From Bacillota bacterium (GTDB lineage Bacteria > Bacillota > Clostridia > Tissierellales > MES13): a stretch of 64,000 bases of DNA. The translations under genes and the position numbers were made by a program. The notes beneath the pieces are model-generated. The model worked only from the letters and a program-made list of their open reading frames with translations. It searched no databases and was not told the origin of the DNA. This document shows, in pieces, positions 37,407-47,106 of this stretch. The stretch's first letter is position 1, and every line of letters begins with the position of its first letter. The DNA lies in assembly GCA_009711785.1 (NCBI GenBank), contig VENA01000046.1, positions 1-64,000 of the forward strand, written 5' to 3'.

Positions 37407-37817
37407 ATGATAATTAAATTAATTCTCGTATTAATAGGTTTATCTGGTGGGATATTAGTAGGAACAGCACTAGCTTCCTTTATTACTTTATTAGATATAG
37501 TACCTAGATTAGCACAAGTATCTAATACAAGTTTCTTAATATCTTTTTATCAAATAATAATGACTTTATCTATAGTAGTCGTTACTTTAAGCCACTTTTT
37601 TGAGTATTCATTACACTTAACAAAGTATATAACAATGCCTATAGGACTAATAATAGGGGTTTTTGTAGGGTTATTAGCAGCGGCATTAGCTGAAGTTTTA
37701 AATGTGATACCTATACTTGAAAGAAGGACTAAATTAGGAAAGAATATATATTATTGCTTACTGGGAATTTCTTTAGGAAAGGTATTTGGGTCTTTATTTT
37801 ATTGGCTAAAAATGTAA
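37407..37817 (+). CDS. spoVAB: stage V sporulation protein AB
   Basis: A 136-residue protein with four membrane helices and the N-terminus LIGLSGGILVGTALASFI. The family is defined mainly by operon place; part of DPA uptake in the forespore and release at germination. Four bases after spoVAA, ATG start with AGGTGAG upstream. Confidence 0.9.
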   Translation: MIIKLILVLIGLSGGILVGTALASFITLLDIVPRLAQVSNTSFLISFYQIIMTLSIVVVTLSHFFEYSLHLTKYITMPIGLIIGVFVGLLAAALAEVLNVIPILERRTKLGKNIYYCLLGISLGKVFGSLFYWLKM

Positions 37818-37836
37818 AGTTTGAAGGAGGAATTAA

Positions 37837-38277
37837 ATGAAAAATATAAATCAAAAAGATTATAAAGATTATGTAGATGGTATTGTACCTAAACCTACAT
37901 ATTTTAAAAATTGTATATGGGCATTTATTATAGGTGGATTAATATGTACGTTTGGCCAATTTATAACAGAACTTGTTATGAAGTATGGGTTAAATAAGAA
38001 AGAAGCAGCTACAGCTACTCCCATAATATTGATATTTTTAGGAGCTTTTTTTACAGGACTGGGTTTATATGATAGATTAGGAAAATTTGCTGGTGCCGGT
38101 TCAATTGTTCCTATAACAGGTTTTGCTAATTCAATAGTATCACCTGCTATGGAATTTAAAAGGGAAGGATATGTATTAGGAGTAGCTGCTAGAATGTTTT
38201 CGATTGCTGGTCCAGTTTTAGTATATGGTTTTGGAAGTTCAGTAATAGTTGGTATAATTTATTATTTTATTTATTAG
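37837..38277 (+). CDS. spoVAC: stage V sporulation protein AC
   Basis: A 146-residue membrane protein, the likely mechanosensitive DPA channel. The N-terminus Y-x3-V-x-x-x-x-P-K-P-x-Y, the GGLICTFGQ segment, and the GAGSIVPITGFANSI motif (about 89-103) are characteristic. RBS AAGGAGG. Confidence 0.96.
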   Translation: MKNINQKDYKDYVDGIVPKPTYFKNCIWAFIIGGLICTFGQFITELVMKYGLNKKEAATATPIILIFLGAFFTGLGLYDRLGKFAGAGSIVPITGFANSIVSPAMEFKREGYVLGVAARMFSIAGPVLVYGFGSSVIVGIIYYFIY

Positions 38278-38290
38278 GAGTGTGAATAAT

Positions 38291-39310
38291 TTGGCAGTTA
38301 AAAGGTTAGGTAGTCAAACAATATTATTAAAAAATCCTCCTTCTATTATAGCAACTGGTTCTATTGTTGGTCCTAAAGAAGGAGAAGGTCCTTTAAGAAA
38401 TTATTTTGATGTAATATTAGATGATGATTTAAAGAACGAAAAATCTTGGGAGAAATGTGAATCAAAAATGCAAATAGATGCAATTAATACAGCCTTAAAT
38501 AAAAGTAATTTGACAGAGAAAGATATAGATTATTTATTTGCTGGAGATTTACTTAATCAAATAATTTCATCAGGGTTTGCTGCGAGGAAATTAGCCATAC
38601 CTTTTTTTGGATTATATGGTGCCTGCTCTACAATGACAGAATCCTTAAGCTTAGGGGCAATGGCAGTTGATGGTGGTTTTGCTGATAAAGTAATTTGTGT
38701 TACTTCTAGTCATTTTAGCACGGCTGAAAGACAATTTAGATACCCTTTAGAACTTGGCAATCAAAGAGCATTAACAACACAATGGACAGTCACAGGATCA
38801 GGGGCTGCTATATTATCATCGGAAGATAAAGGTCCATTTATTACTCACGTTACAACAGGAAAAGTTGTTGATCCAGGAATAAATGATGTTAATAATATGG
38901 GAGCAGCTATGGCTCCAGCTGCAGCAGATACTATAGTACAGCATTTTAAAGATAGTGGTTTTAAAATTGATGATTATGATTTAATTATAACCGGTGATTT
39001 AGCAACTATAGGAAAAGAAATAGCTTTGGATTTAATAAAAAAAGAAGGTTTCGATATAACTAGTATTTATACAGATTGTGGTATTGAAATATTTGATAAT
39101 AAAAAACAAGATACTCATTCAGGAGGAAGTGGGTGTGGATGTTCGGCAGTGGTTTTTGCAGGATATATTTATAAAGAGATGTTAAAAGGAAATCTAAATA
39201 GAGTTTTATTAGTTTCAACAGGAGCATTACATTCACCTACTTCTGTACAACAAGGAGAGTCAGTTCCTGGTATAGCTCATGCTATAACAATAAGTAATAA
39301 AAAAGATTAG
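38291..39310 (+). CDS. spoVAD: stage V sporulation protein AD
   Basis: About 339 residues; thiolase-like protein that binds dipicolinic acid on the outer face of the forespore membrane. GACSTMTES near 115 and HSGGSGCGCSA near 276 are family marks. Start chosen at TTG 38291, 10 nt from AGGAG (38276-38280); the in-frame GTG 38282 is 1 nt from it. Confidence 0.95.
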   Translation: MAVKRLGSQTILLKNPPSIIATGSIVGPKEGEGPLRNYFDVILDDDLKNEKSWEKCESKMQIDAINTALNKSNLTEKDIDYLFAGDLLNQIISSGFAARKLAIPFFGLYGACSTMTESLSLGAMAVDGGFADKVICVTSSHFSTAERQFRYPLELGNQRALTTQWTVTGSGAAILSSEDKGPFITHVTTGKVVDPGINDVNNMGAAMAPAAADTIVQHFKDSGFKIDDYDLIITGDLATIGKEIALDLIKKEGFDITSIYTDCGIEIFDNKKQDTHSGGSGCGCSAVVFAGYIYKEMLKGNLNRVLLVSTGALHSPTSVQQGESVPGIAHAITISNKKD

Positions 39311-39320
39311 GGGTGAAATT

Positions 39321-39677
39321 ATGGTTTATATTAAAGCTTTTTTAGTTGGAGGAGTTATATGTGTAATAGGACAATTATTAATGGATGGAACAAAAATGAC
39401 TCCAGCCCATGTACTTGTAACCTTTGTAACCTCAGGAGTAATATTGACTGCTATAGGAATATATGAACCTATAGCAAATTTTGGTGGTGCAGGCGCTACA
39501 GTACCGTTGCCTGGATTTGGGTATGCTTTAGGAAAAGGAGTTATAGAAGCAGTAAAAAAAGATGGAATATTAGGAATTTTCACAGGAGGTATTCAAGCTA
39601 CTGCTGGTGGTGTGGCTGCTGCAGTATTTTTTGGCTATTTAATGTCAGTTATATTTAATCCTAAGACTAAAAAATAA
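39321..39677 (+). CDS. spoVAEB: stage V sporulation protein AE (membrane form, AEb)
   Basis: A 118-residue membrane protein homologous to SpoVAC: VGGVICVIGQ near 9-18 and GAGATVPLPGFGYAL (about 58-72) repeat the SpoVAC pattern. Part of the DPA channel. RBS AGGGGTG. The next gene starts 104 bases on, after an unusual structured spacer. Confidence 0.94.
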   Translation: MVYIKAFLVGGVICVIGQLLMDGTKMTPAHVLVTFVTSGVILTAIGIYEPIANFGGAGATVPLPGFGYALGKGVIEAVKKDGILGIFTGGIQATAGGVAAAVFFGYLMSVIFNPKTKK

Positions 39678-39694
39678 GAAATGAAATTTAATAG

Positions 39695-39784
39695 AAAGGT
39701 GGTGAAACTACTATTTATAGAAATATATCAATAGGCTATTTTGACTGATTCATATTTCTATAATTTTATGTAGTAGTTTATATG
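39695..39784 (+). promoter_or_regulatory. split ribosome binding site with hairpin spacer ahead of spoVAEA
   Basis: AAAGGTGGTGA (39695-39705) matches the anti-Shine-Dalgarno at 10 of 11 positions but is about 80 nt from the ATG at 39782. Between them AAACTACT (39705-39712) pairs with AGTAGTTT (39772-39779), TATAGAAATAT (39716-39726) with ATATTTCTATA (39752-39762), and ATCA (39727-39730) with TGAT (39746-39749). Folded, the site sits about 4 nt from the start codon. Confidence 0.7.
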
Positions 39785-40354
39785 AAAAATAACAGAAAAA
39801 TAATATTAGTTACTGATGGAGATAAAAAGGCATTAAAGGCAGTAGAATTAGCAGCTAAAAATATAGGAGGAAGATGTATATCTAGATCTGCTGGAAATCC
39901 CACTGAATTAACAGGTAATGAAATTGTTGAGTTAATAAAAATAGCAAAATATGACCCAGTAGTTATAATGGTAGATGATAGGGGAGATCCAGGATTTGGT
40001 AAGGGGGAAGCTGCATTAAAAGAAGTAATCGAACATTCAGATATTGATGTATTAGGAGTAGTAGCAGTAGCATCAAATACTGAAAATGTTATGGGAATAA
40101 AAGTTAATTTTTCTATTGACTGTAAAGGTGATATTGTTTATGGAGGTGTAGACAAAAACGGTATTAAAACTGAAAATAACAAAGTTTATGGTGATACTGT
40201 GGACATTATCAATGAGTATGACTTTCCATATATAGTAGGAGTAGGAGATGTGGGTAAAATGGATGGCAAAGATGATTGCAAGATTGGCGCACCAATAATA
40301 ACAAAAGCTTTAAAAGAAATAATGGATAGGAGTAGCTTATATGAGAATCAATAA
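39782..40354 (+). CDS. spoVAEA: stage V sporulation protein AE (soluble form, AEa)
   Basis: A 190-residue cytosolic protein. IILVTDGDKKALKAVELAAKNIGGR at the start and MVDDRGDPGFGKGE (about 63-76) are typical. Required role is unknown; in Bacillus spoVAEa is dispensable or accessory. ATG 39782 agrees with the family start but has no Shine-Dalgarno next to it. It overlaps spoVAF by 14 bases. Confidence 0.93.
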   Translation: MKNNRKIILVTDGDKKALKAVELAAKNIGGRCISRSAGNPTELTGNEIVELIKIAKYDPVVIMVDDRGDPGFGKGEAALKEVIEHSDIDVLGVVAVASNTENVMGIKVNFSIDCKGDIVYGGVDKNGIKTENNKVYGDTVDIINEYDFPYIVGVGDVGKMDGKDDCKIGAPIITKALKEIMDRSSLYENQ

Positions 40355-41798
40355 CTATGACTTAGCGAAGGGGTTATCTCAAAAGATAGGAGTTAATGAA
40401 AGTTTTGATGTAGTTAAAAGAGATATTTTGATTGGAGGCAAAGAAGCTTCTTTAATTTTTATAGATGGTTTTATGAAAGATGAAGCTATGTTGTGGATTC
40501 TATCAATATTACAAGAAACTAGGAAAGAAGAGATAGTTCCTAATACTTTATCAAAATTAATAAGTAGTAAAATAAATTATGTTGAGTGTGAAATATCAGA
40601 TAAAATAGAAGAGATGGAGTATATGATTTTATCAGGGGCTTCAGTCTTAATACTTAGTGATACTAATGAAGGGATCATAATAGATACAAGAACCTATCCG
40701 GCTAGAGGACCAGAAGAACCTGATTTAGAAAGAGTCACAAGGGGATCAAGAGATGGATTTGTAGAAACAGTTATATTTAATACTGCATTAATCAGAAGAA
40801 GAATAAGAGATCCTAATTTAAGATTTGAAATAAAGAAAGTAGGTAGAAGGTCACAAAGTGACGTTGTGATAGGGTATATAAAAGATATAACAAATGAAGA
40901 TTTAATAAAAAGTATAAAAGATAAATTAGATAATGTAAAGACAGATTCTTTAGTAATGGCAGAAAAAAGTCTTGAAGAGTTTATTTTAGGTAGAAGTTGG
41001 AATCCATTTCCACAGGCAAAATTTACTGAGAGACCCGATGTTGCTGCTGCGCATTTATTGGAAGGACATGTCATAGTTATGGTAGATACAACTCCTAGTG
41101 TTATGATTTTACCGGTGACATTATTTCATTTCACACAACATGCTGAGGATTATTATCAAAATCCAACCATAGGAACATATTTAAGATGGGTTAGATTTTT
41201 GGCTATAAGCTTTTCATATATATTACCTGCACTTTGGTTACTATTGGTAATGAATAAAGGTATTTTACCTGATAGTATAAAGTTTTTAGGTCCTAAAGAA
41301 CCAGGACAGGTACCTCTTTTATTACAATTTATAATATTAGAATTAGGTTTGGATATGTTAAGAATAGCTTCAATACACACACCTAATGCTTTAACAACTT
41401 CACTTGGTATTATTGGAGCTTTGTTACTTGGAGATTTTGCAGTAAAAGTCGGTTGGTTCACACCAGAAACAGTGCTTTATGGTGCAATAGCAGGCATAGG
41501 AATGTTTGCAACACCTAGTATAGAATTTGCACTAGCGCTAAGATTATTTAGGTTAATACAGTTAATATTAACAGGATTATTTAACATTTATGGATTTGTT
41601 ATAGGATTATTGTTTTTATCAATTACATTGTTAAGAACTAAATCTTTCGGTGGTATTGACTATTTATGGCCGCTTATACCATTTAATAAAAGAGCATTGT
41701 CAACTATATTCTTTAGAAAACCAATACCTGAAGTAAGATTAAGACCTGAAATTTTAAGAACAAAGGATTCTGATTCAAAACCTCCAGAAAACAATTAA
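40341..41798 (+). CDS. spoVAF: SpoVAF, GerA-type A-subunit-like protein
   Basis: A 485-residue protein related to GerAA germinant-receptor subunits: a soluble N-terminal part (1-225, with TRTYPARGPEEPDLERVTRGSRDG split by the RGPEEP motif near 117-122) and five membrane helices (about 245-440). In Bacillus it amplifies DPA-linked germination. Ends the spoVA operon at a terminator. Confidence 0.95.
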   Translation: MRINNYDLAKGLSQKIGVNESFDVVKRDILIGGKEASLIFIDGFMKDEAMLWILSILQETRKEEIVPNTLSKLISSKINYVECEISDKIEEMEYMILSGASVLILSDTNEGIIIDTRTYPARGPEEPDLERVTRGSRDGFVETVIFNTALIRRRIRDPNLRFEIKKVGRRSQSDVVIGYIKDITNEDLIKSIKDKLDNVKTDSLVMAEKSLEEFILGRSWNPFPQAKFTERPDVAAAHLLEGHVIVMVDTTPSVMILPVTLFHFTQHAEDYYQNPTIGTYLRWVRFLAISFSYILPALWLLLVMNKGILPDSIKFLGPKEPGQVPLLLQFIILELGLDMLRIASIHTPNALTTSLGIIGALLLGDFAVKVGWFTPETVLYGAIAGIGMFATPSIEFALALRLFRLIQLILTGLFNIYGFVIGLLFLSITLLRTKSFGGIDYLWPLIPFNKRALSTIFFRKPIPEVRLRPEILRTKDSDSKPPENN

Positions 41799-41824
41799 AA
41801 GGCTGAATTCTCAGCCTTTTAATT
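41797..41824. terminator. bidirectional terminator between spoVAF and the PBP gene
   Basis: AAAAGGCTGA-ATTC-TCAGCCTTTT hairpin at the convergence point; the two stop codons are 20 bases apart. Confidence 0.9.
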
Positions 41825-44800
41825 GTTTTTATTATTTTGTTTTCTTTTATCATCACCGTTAATAGAATTGTCTTCATTGTTATTTTTATCAATAGAATCA
41901 GAATCTTTTTTAGGTTTATTTTTTTCATCGTCGGAATCATTAATTTCATTATTATCGTCATCATCATTAAAGAACCAATCATTAATGATATCTCTAAAAT
42001 CGCCACCTTCAGGTTCTGTATGGACTTCACATTCTTCAGTAGGAACACTATATTTATAATCCTTTGGTGGTGTTGCTTCAGGATGGTCCTCAGGAATATA
42101 TGGTGGTTGTCGCTTTATAAAAACTTTCATTTCCCTTACTTCATCAGGACAATAATCATTGACTAATTTTCCATTAGTACTATCTACTGTAACTTCAACA
42201 TGTGTTTCACAGTAGTTAGTAGGTTCTGTACCTTGAATGAATATTTCTGATCTTGCTCTATTACTACGTTGATCTTTTTTACATAAGTCTGTTGCTAACT
42301 TTCCAGAATCCATACATATTGCTCTTGTTACAAAACCTTTAGGTTTATCAAAATCTTTAGGTTTTAATCCTTTATCCTCATGAATTTGTAACATTACTTT
42401 ACTCCATAAAATTGAGGCTAATTTACTACCATCACTCAATTTTATTGCTTGATTATCATTTCCAATCCACACGCCTGCTGAATAATAAGGTGTATAGCCA
42501 ACAAACCATGCATCGGATTTATTTTGAGTAGTTCCAGTTTTTCCTGCAACTGGAATTTTAGTGTTGTATCTATATATCTGTGCTCTACTACCCGTTCCAT
42601 TTGTTACAGCGCTCTTTAAAATATCAGTCATTAAATATGAAACTTGAGGTGTAACTACGATGTTCTTTCTTGGCTTATTTTCAAGTATGATTTTTCCATC
42701 TCTATCTTCTACCTTAGTATATACAATAGGTTGAGTGTGTATCCCATTATTAGCAATAGAACTATAAGCAGAAGTCATTGTTAATGGAGTTATACCATTG
42801 GTCATTCCTCCTAAAGCTAAAGGAGCTAAATCTTCATCAAAAGTACCACTGCCCATCTTTCTAGCTTCTTCTTCTGTTCTAAATGTATCTTTGGAAGGAT
42901 CTTCAGAATTAATAACTCCTAAACTTGTTAAATATTCAGTAGAAGTATTAACTCCTATCTTTTTTAACATTTTTACAGAAGCTACATTTACAGATTGTTC
43001 CACAGCATATCTTAATGTCATTAATCCTTTATATCCAGAATACCAGTTTTTAGGCCATAATTCATTTGATTTATTGTAATGGGCTACATCATCAATTATA
43101 GATGCTGCAGTAAAACCATTATCTAATGCTGGTAAATATACAGCTATAGGCTTAATAGATGAACCAGGCTGTCTAGGAGAATCTGTAGCTCTATTTAATA
43201 ATCTGCTACCTTTAATATCTCTACCTCCTACTAAAGCTTTGACTTGTCCTGTAGTATAATCCATTATAGTCATTGCTGATTGAGGTTGAACTACTCCAGT
43301 TTTATTTATATAGAAGTATTTTGGATTAATTAATAAGGTATTGTTAGATATAGTGTAGAAATCTTTATTCTTATTTAAAAAATCTTTATTAATAATAAAT
43401 TGCTTATTATCTTTATCAACAGTATATTTATTTTTCGGTATATCTAGTGCCCATGTTGTATGGGTAATTAAATTTTTATTTGAGTCTATACTATAATAGT
43501 CACCAACGGAAAGATTTCTGTAATAGATTTTATTATTTTTAATTGCAAGGTCGCCATTATTCCTTAATGCATAAGTGCCTTTTTCAATTTTTAAGTTATA
43601 ATTTTCATCTAATAAATTAGACTTTTTATAAAATACTATACGACCGTAACTGTCTAATATATTTCCGTATCTGTCAATAGAGCGTTTAACTAAGGATAAA
43701 CCATCTGACTTTCCATAAAGTTCAGAAGTAACACTTTTAACGAAATTCTCATATACATTCTCAACCTTACTTTGCATTTTAATATCCATAGTGGAATAAA
43801 TTTTCAATCCACCTGTGTATAATGCTCTTTGTGCTTGTTCTTCAGTATAATCTCCTGTTGCTATTAAATCTTCCACAACTCTTTTCTTAACATAATCATT
43901 AAAATAAGATGTTTCGATGTGCTTATTTTTTTTAAGTCCTGGTTTTATTGCTGTTCTCATATCTTCATTTAATGCATTCTGATACTCATCTTCTGTAATC
44001 ATACCTAAATCTCTCATTTTTGATAAAATTACCTTTTGTCGTTCAACTGCTTCTTCATTAAAAAGTGCTGCATATTTTTTCCCGCTTATTTCAACATAGC
44101 CGACTAAATCCTTAGAATTTTCTGATACGTTACTAGGGTTAGTTCGGTTATATAATGAAAGCTTAGATGGATGTTTTGTTATACCTGCTATCATAGCACT
44201 TTCAGCTATAGTAAGTTCACTAGCATCCTTTGAAAAATAAGTTTGTGCAGCTGCTTGAACACCATAAGCACCTTGCCCTAAATAAATCGTATTTAAATAC
44301 GATTTAAGAATTTGTCTTTTAGTAAGTTGTCTTTCCATTTGAATAGCAATATACATTTCTTTAATTTTTCTAGTAAATTCTTTATCTGCATTCAAATAGA
44401 TGTTTCTAGCAAGCTGTTGAGTTATTGTACTAGCACCTTGAACTAAAGCACCTTTTTTAATATCAGTTATTGCTGCTCTAATAATTCCTTTCGGATCTAC
44501 TCCGTGATGGTCCCAAAATCTTTCATCTTCTATAGCTATTATGGCATTTTCTAAATGGTCAGATATTTCATCTAAACTGACTATTGTTCTAAATTCTTCT
44601 GTTTGAATTTGTTCTATTAATTTGCCATTAGCATCGTAGATAAATGAATTTTCATTAAGCATACTTACATCTTTTTCAAAGTTCATATCCTCGGGTACGT
44701 TTTTAATTGTAGCTATAAAAAGGCCACCAGCAGCTCCTGCTCCAATAAATAAAGTAAAAATTACTACGACTAAAATAACTCTAAAAATACTAATTTTTTT

Positions 44801-44857
44801 CTTTTTCTTTTTATTTTTAGTCTTACGTTTTGTTCTTCTTTTATCATTTTCAGACAT
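41819..44857 (-). CDS. class A penicillin-binding protein (PBP1A-like)
   Basis: A 1012-residue bifunctional peptidoglycan synthase. A K/R-rich cytosolic end (1-22), membrane anchor (about 24-50), GT51 transglycosylase (about 75-245, EDERFWDHHG near 108-117), and transpeptidase with SSIK near 567, SVN near 624 and KTGTT near 771. An inserted stretch (about 390-500) and a low-complexity D/N/K-rich tail (after about 960) make it long. RBS AAGGAGG. Single gene. Confidence 0.95.
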   Translation of the reverse strand: MSENDKRRTKRKTKNKKKKKKISIFRVILVVVIFTLFIGAGAAGGLFIATIKNVPEDMNFEKDVSMLNENSFIYDANGKLIEQIQTEEFRTIVSLDEISDHLENAIIAIEDERFWDHHGVDPKGIIRAAITDIKKGALVQGASTITQQLARNIYLNADKEFTRKIKEMYIAIQMERQLTKRQILKSYLNTIYLGQGAYGVQAAAQTYFSKDASELTIAESAMIAGITKHPSKLSLYNRTNPSNVSENSKDLVGYVEISGKKYAALFNEEAVERQKVILSKMRDLGMITEDEYQNALNEDMRTAIKPGLKKNKHIETSYFNDYVKKRVVEDLIATGDYTEEQAQRALYTGGLKIYSTMDIKMQSKVENVYENFVKSVTSELYGKSDGLSLVKRSIDRYGNILDSYGRIVFYKKSNLLDENYNLKIEKGTYALRNNGDLAIKNNKIYYRNLSVGDYYSIDSNKNLITHTTWALDIPKNKYTVDKDNKQFIINKDFLNKNKDFYTISNNTLLINPKYFYINKTGVVQPQSAMTIMDYTTGQVKALVGGRDIKGSRLLNRATDSPRQPGSSIKPIAVYLPALDNGFTAASIIDDVAHYNKSNELWPKNWYSGYKGLMTLRYAVEQSVNVASVKMLKKIGVNTSTEYLTSLGVINSEDPSKDTFRTEEEARKMGSGTFDEDLAPLALGGMTNGITPLTMTSAYSSIANNGIHTQPIVYTKVEDRDGKIILENKPRKNIVVTPQVSYLMTDILKSAVTNGTGSRAQIYRYNTKIPVAGKTGTTQNKSDAWFVGYTPYYSAGVWIGNDNQAIKLSDGSKLASILWSKVMLQIHEDKGLKPKDFDKPKGFVTRAICMDSGKLATDLCKKDQRSNRARSEIFIQGTEPTNYCETHVEVTVDSTNGKLVNDYCPDEVREMKVFIKRQPPYIPEDHPEATPPKDYKYSVPTEECEVHTEPEGGDFRDIINDWFFNDDDDNNEINDSDDEKNKPKKDSDSIDKNNNEDNSINGDDKRKQNNKNN

Positions 44858-45094
44858 TTTTTAACCTCCTTAAGTGGGATGAAGGCAAGAGTATAGAATA
44901 TATAAATATCAAAACAATTATATCATATAAATATATGTATGTTAAATAGTTAATATTGTTAGATTAAAGATTACAAGTATATTCACTTATATATAAATTA
45001 TACCAATATTTAGCATAATAAATACCTAAAAATATAAATCATATTTTTGAAACTTATAGAAATTAAAGCATATATTATAATAAGGGGGGCCTTT

Positions 45095-45751
45095 ATGAAA
45101 AGAAAAAGCAGGAAAAAAAAGACATTTATTGCTATAGTTATTTTACTAGTTGCATTTATATATCTTTTTATTATAGTTGATAGAAACCTTAAGCCTACTG
45201 TTTTAGCTTTAAGTGAAGTAAAAGCTAGGATGATAGGTACACAAGCGATAAATGATGCTGTAAGTATGAAAATTAAAGATGATATAAAATATAAAGATTT
45301 AATTTTCATTAAATATGATAGTAATGGAAAAGTAACAATGATACAAGCGAATACAGTTATGATGAATTCTATAGCTTCTGATGTTGCATTGACTGTACAA
45401 GAAAAAATAAGACAAATTGGAGTAAAAAGCATAGAAATTCCTTTAGGAAATGCTTTTAATAGTCAATTATTAGCTCAACGAGGACCAAGGATAAATGTAG
45501 ACATAGTACCTCAAGGGTCAGTGAGTGTAGATTTTTCAACTGAATTTGAAGAATCTGGTCTTAATCAAACTATACATAGAGTTTTTCTAACAATTCAAGC
45601 TGATGTTAGAGTAATTATACCTCTAGCTTCTGATACCGTGAAAATTTCATCTACAGTGCCTATTGCTGAAACAGTAATAGTAGGTGATGTACCAGAAAGT
45701 TATGTAAATGTTCCTAAGGATGAATTTATAAATCTTATTCCTGGAAGTTAA
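45095..45751 (+). CDS. yunB: sporulation protein YunB
   Basis: About 218 residues. A basic start and one membrane helix (about 9-27), then an external domain with LSEVKARMIGTQAIN and FNSQLLAQRGPRINVDI. Bacillus YunB is a sigma-E protein needed for efficient spore formation. ATG 45095 with AAGGGGGG 5 nt upstream; the earlier in-frame ATG at 45047 has no site. Confidence 0.9.
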   Translation: MKRKSRKKKTFIAIVILLVAFIYLFIIVDRNLKPTVLALSEVKARMIGTQAINDAVSMKIKDDIKYKDLIFIKYDSNGKVTMIQANTVMMNSIASDVALTVQEKIRQIGVKSIEIPLGNAFNSQLLAQRGPRINVDIVPQGSVSVDFSTEFEESGLNQTIHRVFLTIQADVRVIIPLASDTVKISSTVPIAETVIVGDVPESYVNVPKDEFINLIPGS

Positions 45752-45814
45752 TATATTTGAATAGAAGAATAAATTTGATATACTTATGAAAAGAAGGAGT
45801 AGAGGTGATTTAAT

Positions 45815-47095
45815 TTGTATAAAGTAAAAAAAGAAAGAGTTTTATTAGTAGGAGTTGACTTAAAAAATAAGAAAAAGGATAGAATTGATATAAAAAGTTC
45901 AATGGGAGAACTTAAGAAATTAGCTGAAGCTGCCGGTGGTTTAGTTATAGAAAATATAATCCAAAATAAAGAAAAGATTAATCCGGCTTGTTATATAGGA
46001 AAAGGGAAGGCTGAAGAGATCGCAAGATACTGTGAGGAATTAAATATAGATTTAATTGTTTTCAATGATGAACTTTCGGGAACACAATTAAGAAATTTAG
46101 AAGACATAATTGGAAAAAGAGTTATTGATAGAACAGCGATTATTTTAGATATATTTGCTAAACGTGCAACAACTAAGGAAGGTAAATTACAAGTAGAATT
46201 AGCACAACTTAAATATAGGTTGCCTAGATTAGTTGGATTAGGTACAGAATTATCACGAACAGGAGCTGGTATAGGTACTAGAGGTCCTGGGGAAAAGAAA
46301 CTTGAAATAGATAGAAGACATATATCGTCTAGGATCAATGAAGTCAAAAACCAATTAAAGAATATTGAAAACATTAGAAAAACTAAAAGAACAAAACGAT
46401 TGAATTCACGCATCCCAATAGTAGCTTTAGTTGGCTATACAAATGCAGGAAAATCAACATTACTTAATACCATTATTAAAAATAATGATGACTATAAAAA
46501 AGAAAGAGAAGTTTTTACTTATGATATGTTATTTGCCACCTTAGAAACTAATTTAAGAAAAGCAACATTACCAAATGGTCAAAGCATATTAATTACTGAT
46601 ACTGTAGGATTTGTAAATAAGCTGCCTACACATTTAATTGAAGCATTTAAAGGAACGTTAGAAGAAGTTGTTTATGCTGATTTATTGTTACATGTTGTAG
46701 ATATAACTAATGAAAACTTAGATATACAATTTGATACAACATTAAAAATATTAAGGGAATTAGGAGTAGATAGAAAACCAACAATTACTGTATTTAATAA
46801 AATTGATAGAAAAAGATCCACTGAAATAAATTACAATATAAAAGGACCTAAATCTTTTATATCAGCAAAAGAAAAAATGAATACAAATGAACTTTTAAAA
46901 TTAATTGAAGATAGTTTACCTAGACAGTATTATGATGTTAAATTATTGATCCCTTTTAGTGAAAGTGATATAGTTTCTTATTTATTTGATAGTACTAAAG
47001 TAAAGGAATTTAAGCATACACAAAAGGGTACATTTATTGAAACTACTGTGAATGAAATCGATTATGAAAAGTATAAAGGTTATATAACTGAGTAA
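45815..47095 (+). CDS. hflX: GTPase HflX
   Basis: A 426-residue ribosome-associated GTPase that splits stalled ribosomes. N-terminal HflX domain with CYIGKGKAEEI and DELSGTQLRNLE; the glycine-rich TGAGIGTRGPGEKKLE (about 150-165); G1 GYTNAGKST near 207-215; DTVGF; and NKID near 328. TTG start with GAGGTGA. Confidence 0.95.
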   Translation: MYKVKKERVLLVGVDLKNKKKDRIDIKSSMGELKKLAEAAGGLVIENIIQNKEKINPACYIGKGKAEEIARYCEELNIDLIVFNDELSGTQLRNLEDIIGKRVIDRTAIILDIFAKRATTKEGKLQVELAQLKYRLPRLVGLGTELSRTGAGIGTRGPGEKKLEIDRRHISSRINEVKNQLKNIENIRKTKRTKRLNSRIPIVALVGYTNAGKSTLLNTIIKNNDDYKKEREVFTYDMLFATLETNLRKATLPNGQSILITDTVGFVNKLPTHLIEAFKGTLEEVVYADLLLHVVDITNENLDIQFDTTLKILRELGVDRKPTITVFNKIDRKRSTEINYNIKGPKSFISAKEKMNTNELLKLIEDSLPRQYYDVKLLIPFSESDIVSYLFDSTKVKEFKHTQKGTFIETTVNEIDYEKYKGYITE

Positions 47096-47106
47096 GGAAG
47101 GGTAAT

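Noticed and set aside
41823..42166. Ser/Leu- and Ile/Phe-rich + strand frames near the PBP 3' end
   Set aside because: They mirror the low-complexity D/N/K tail of the PBP on the other strand and have no ribosome site.
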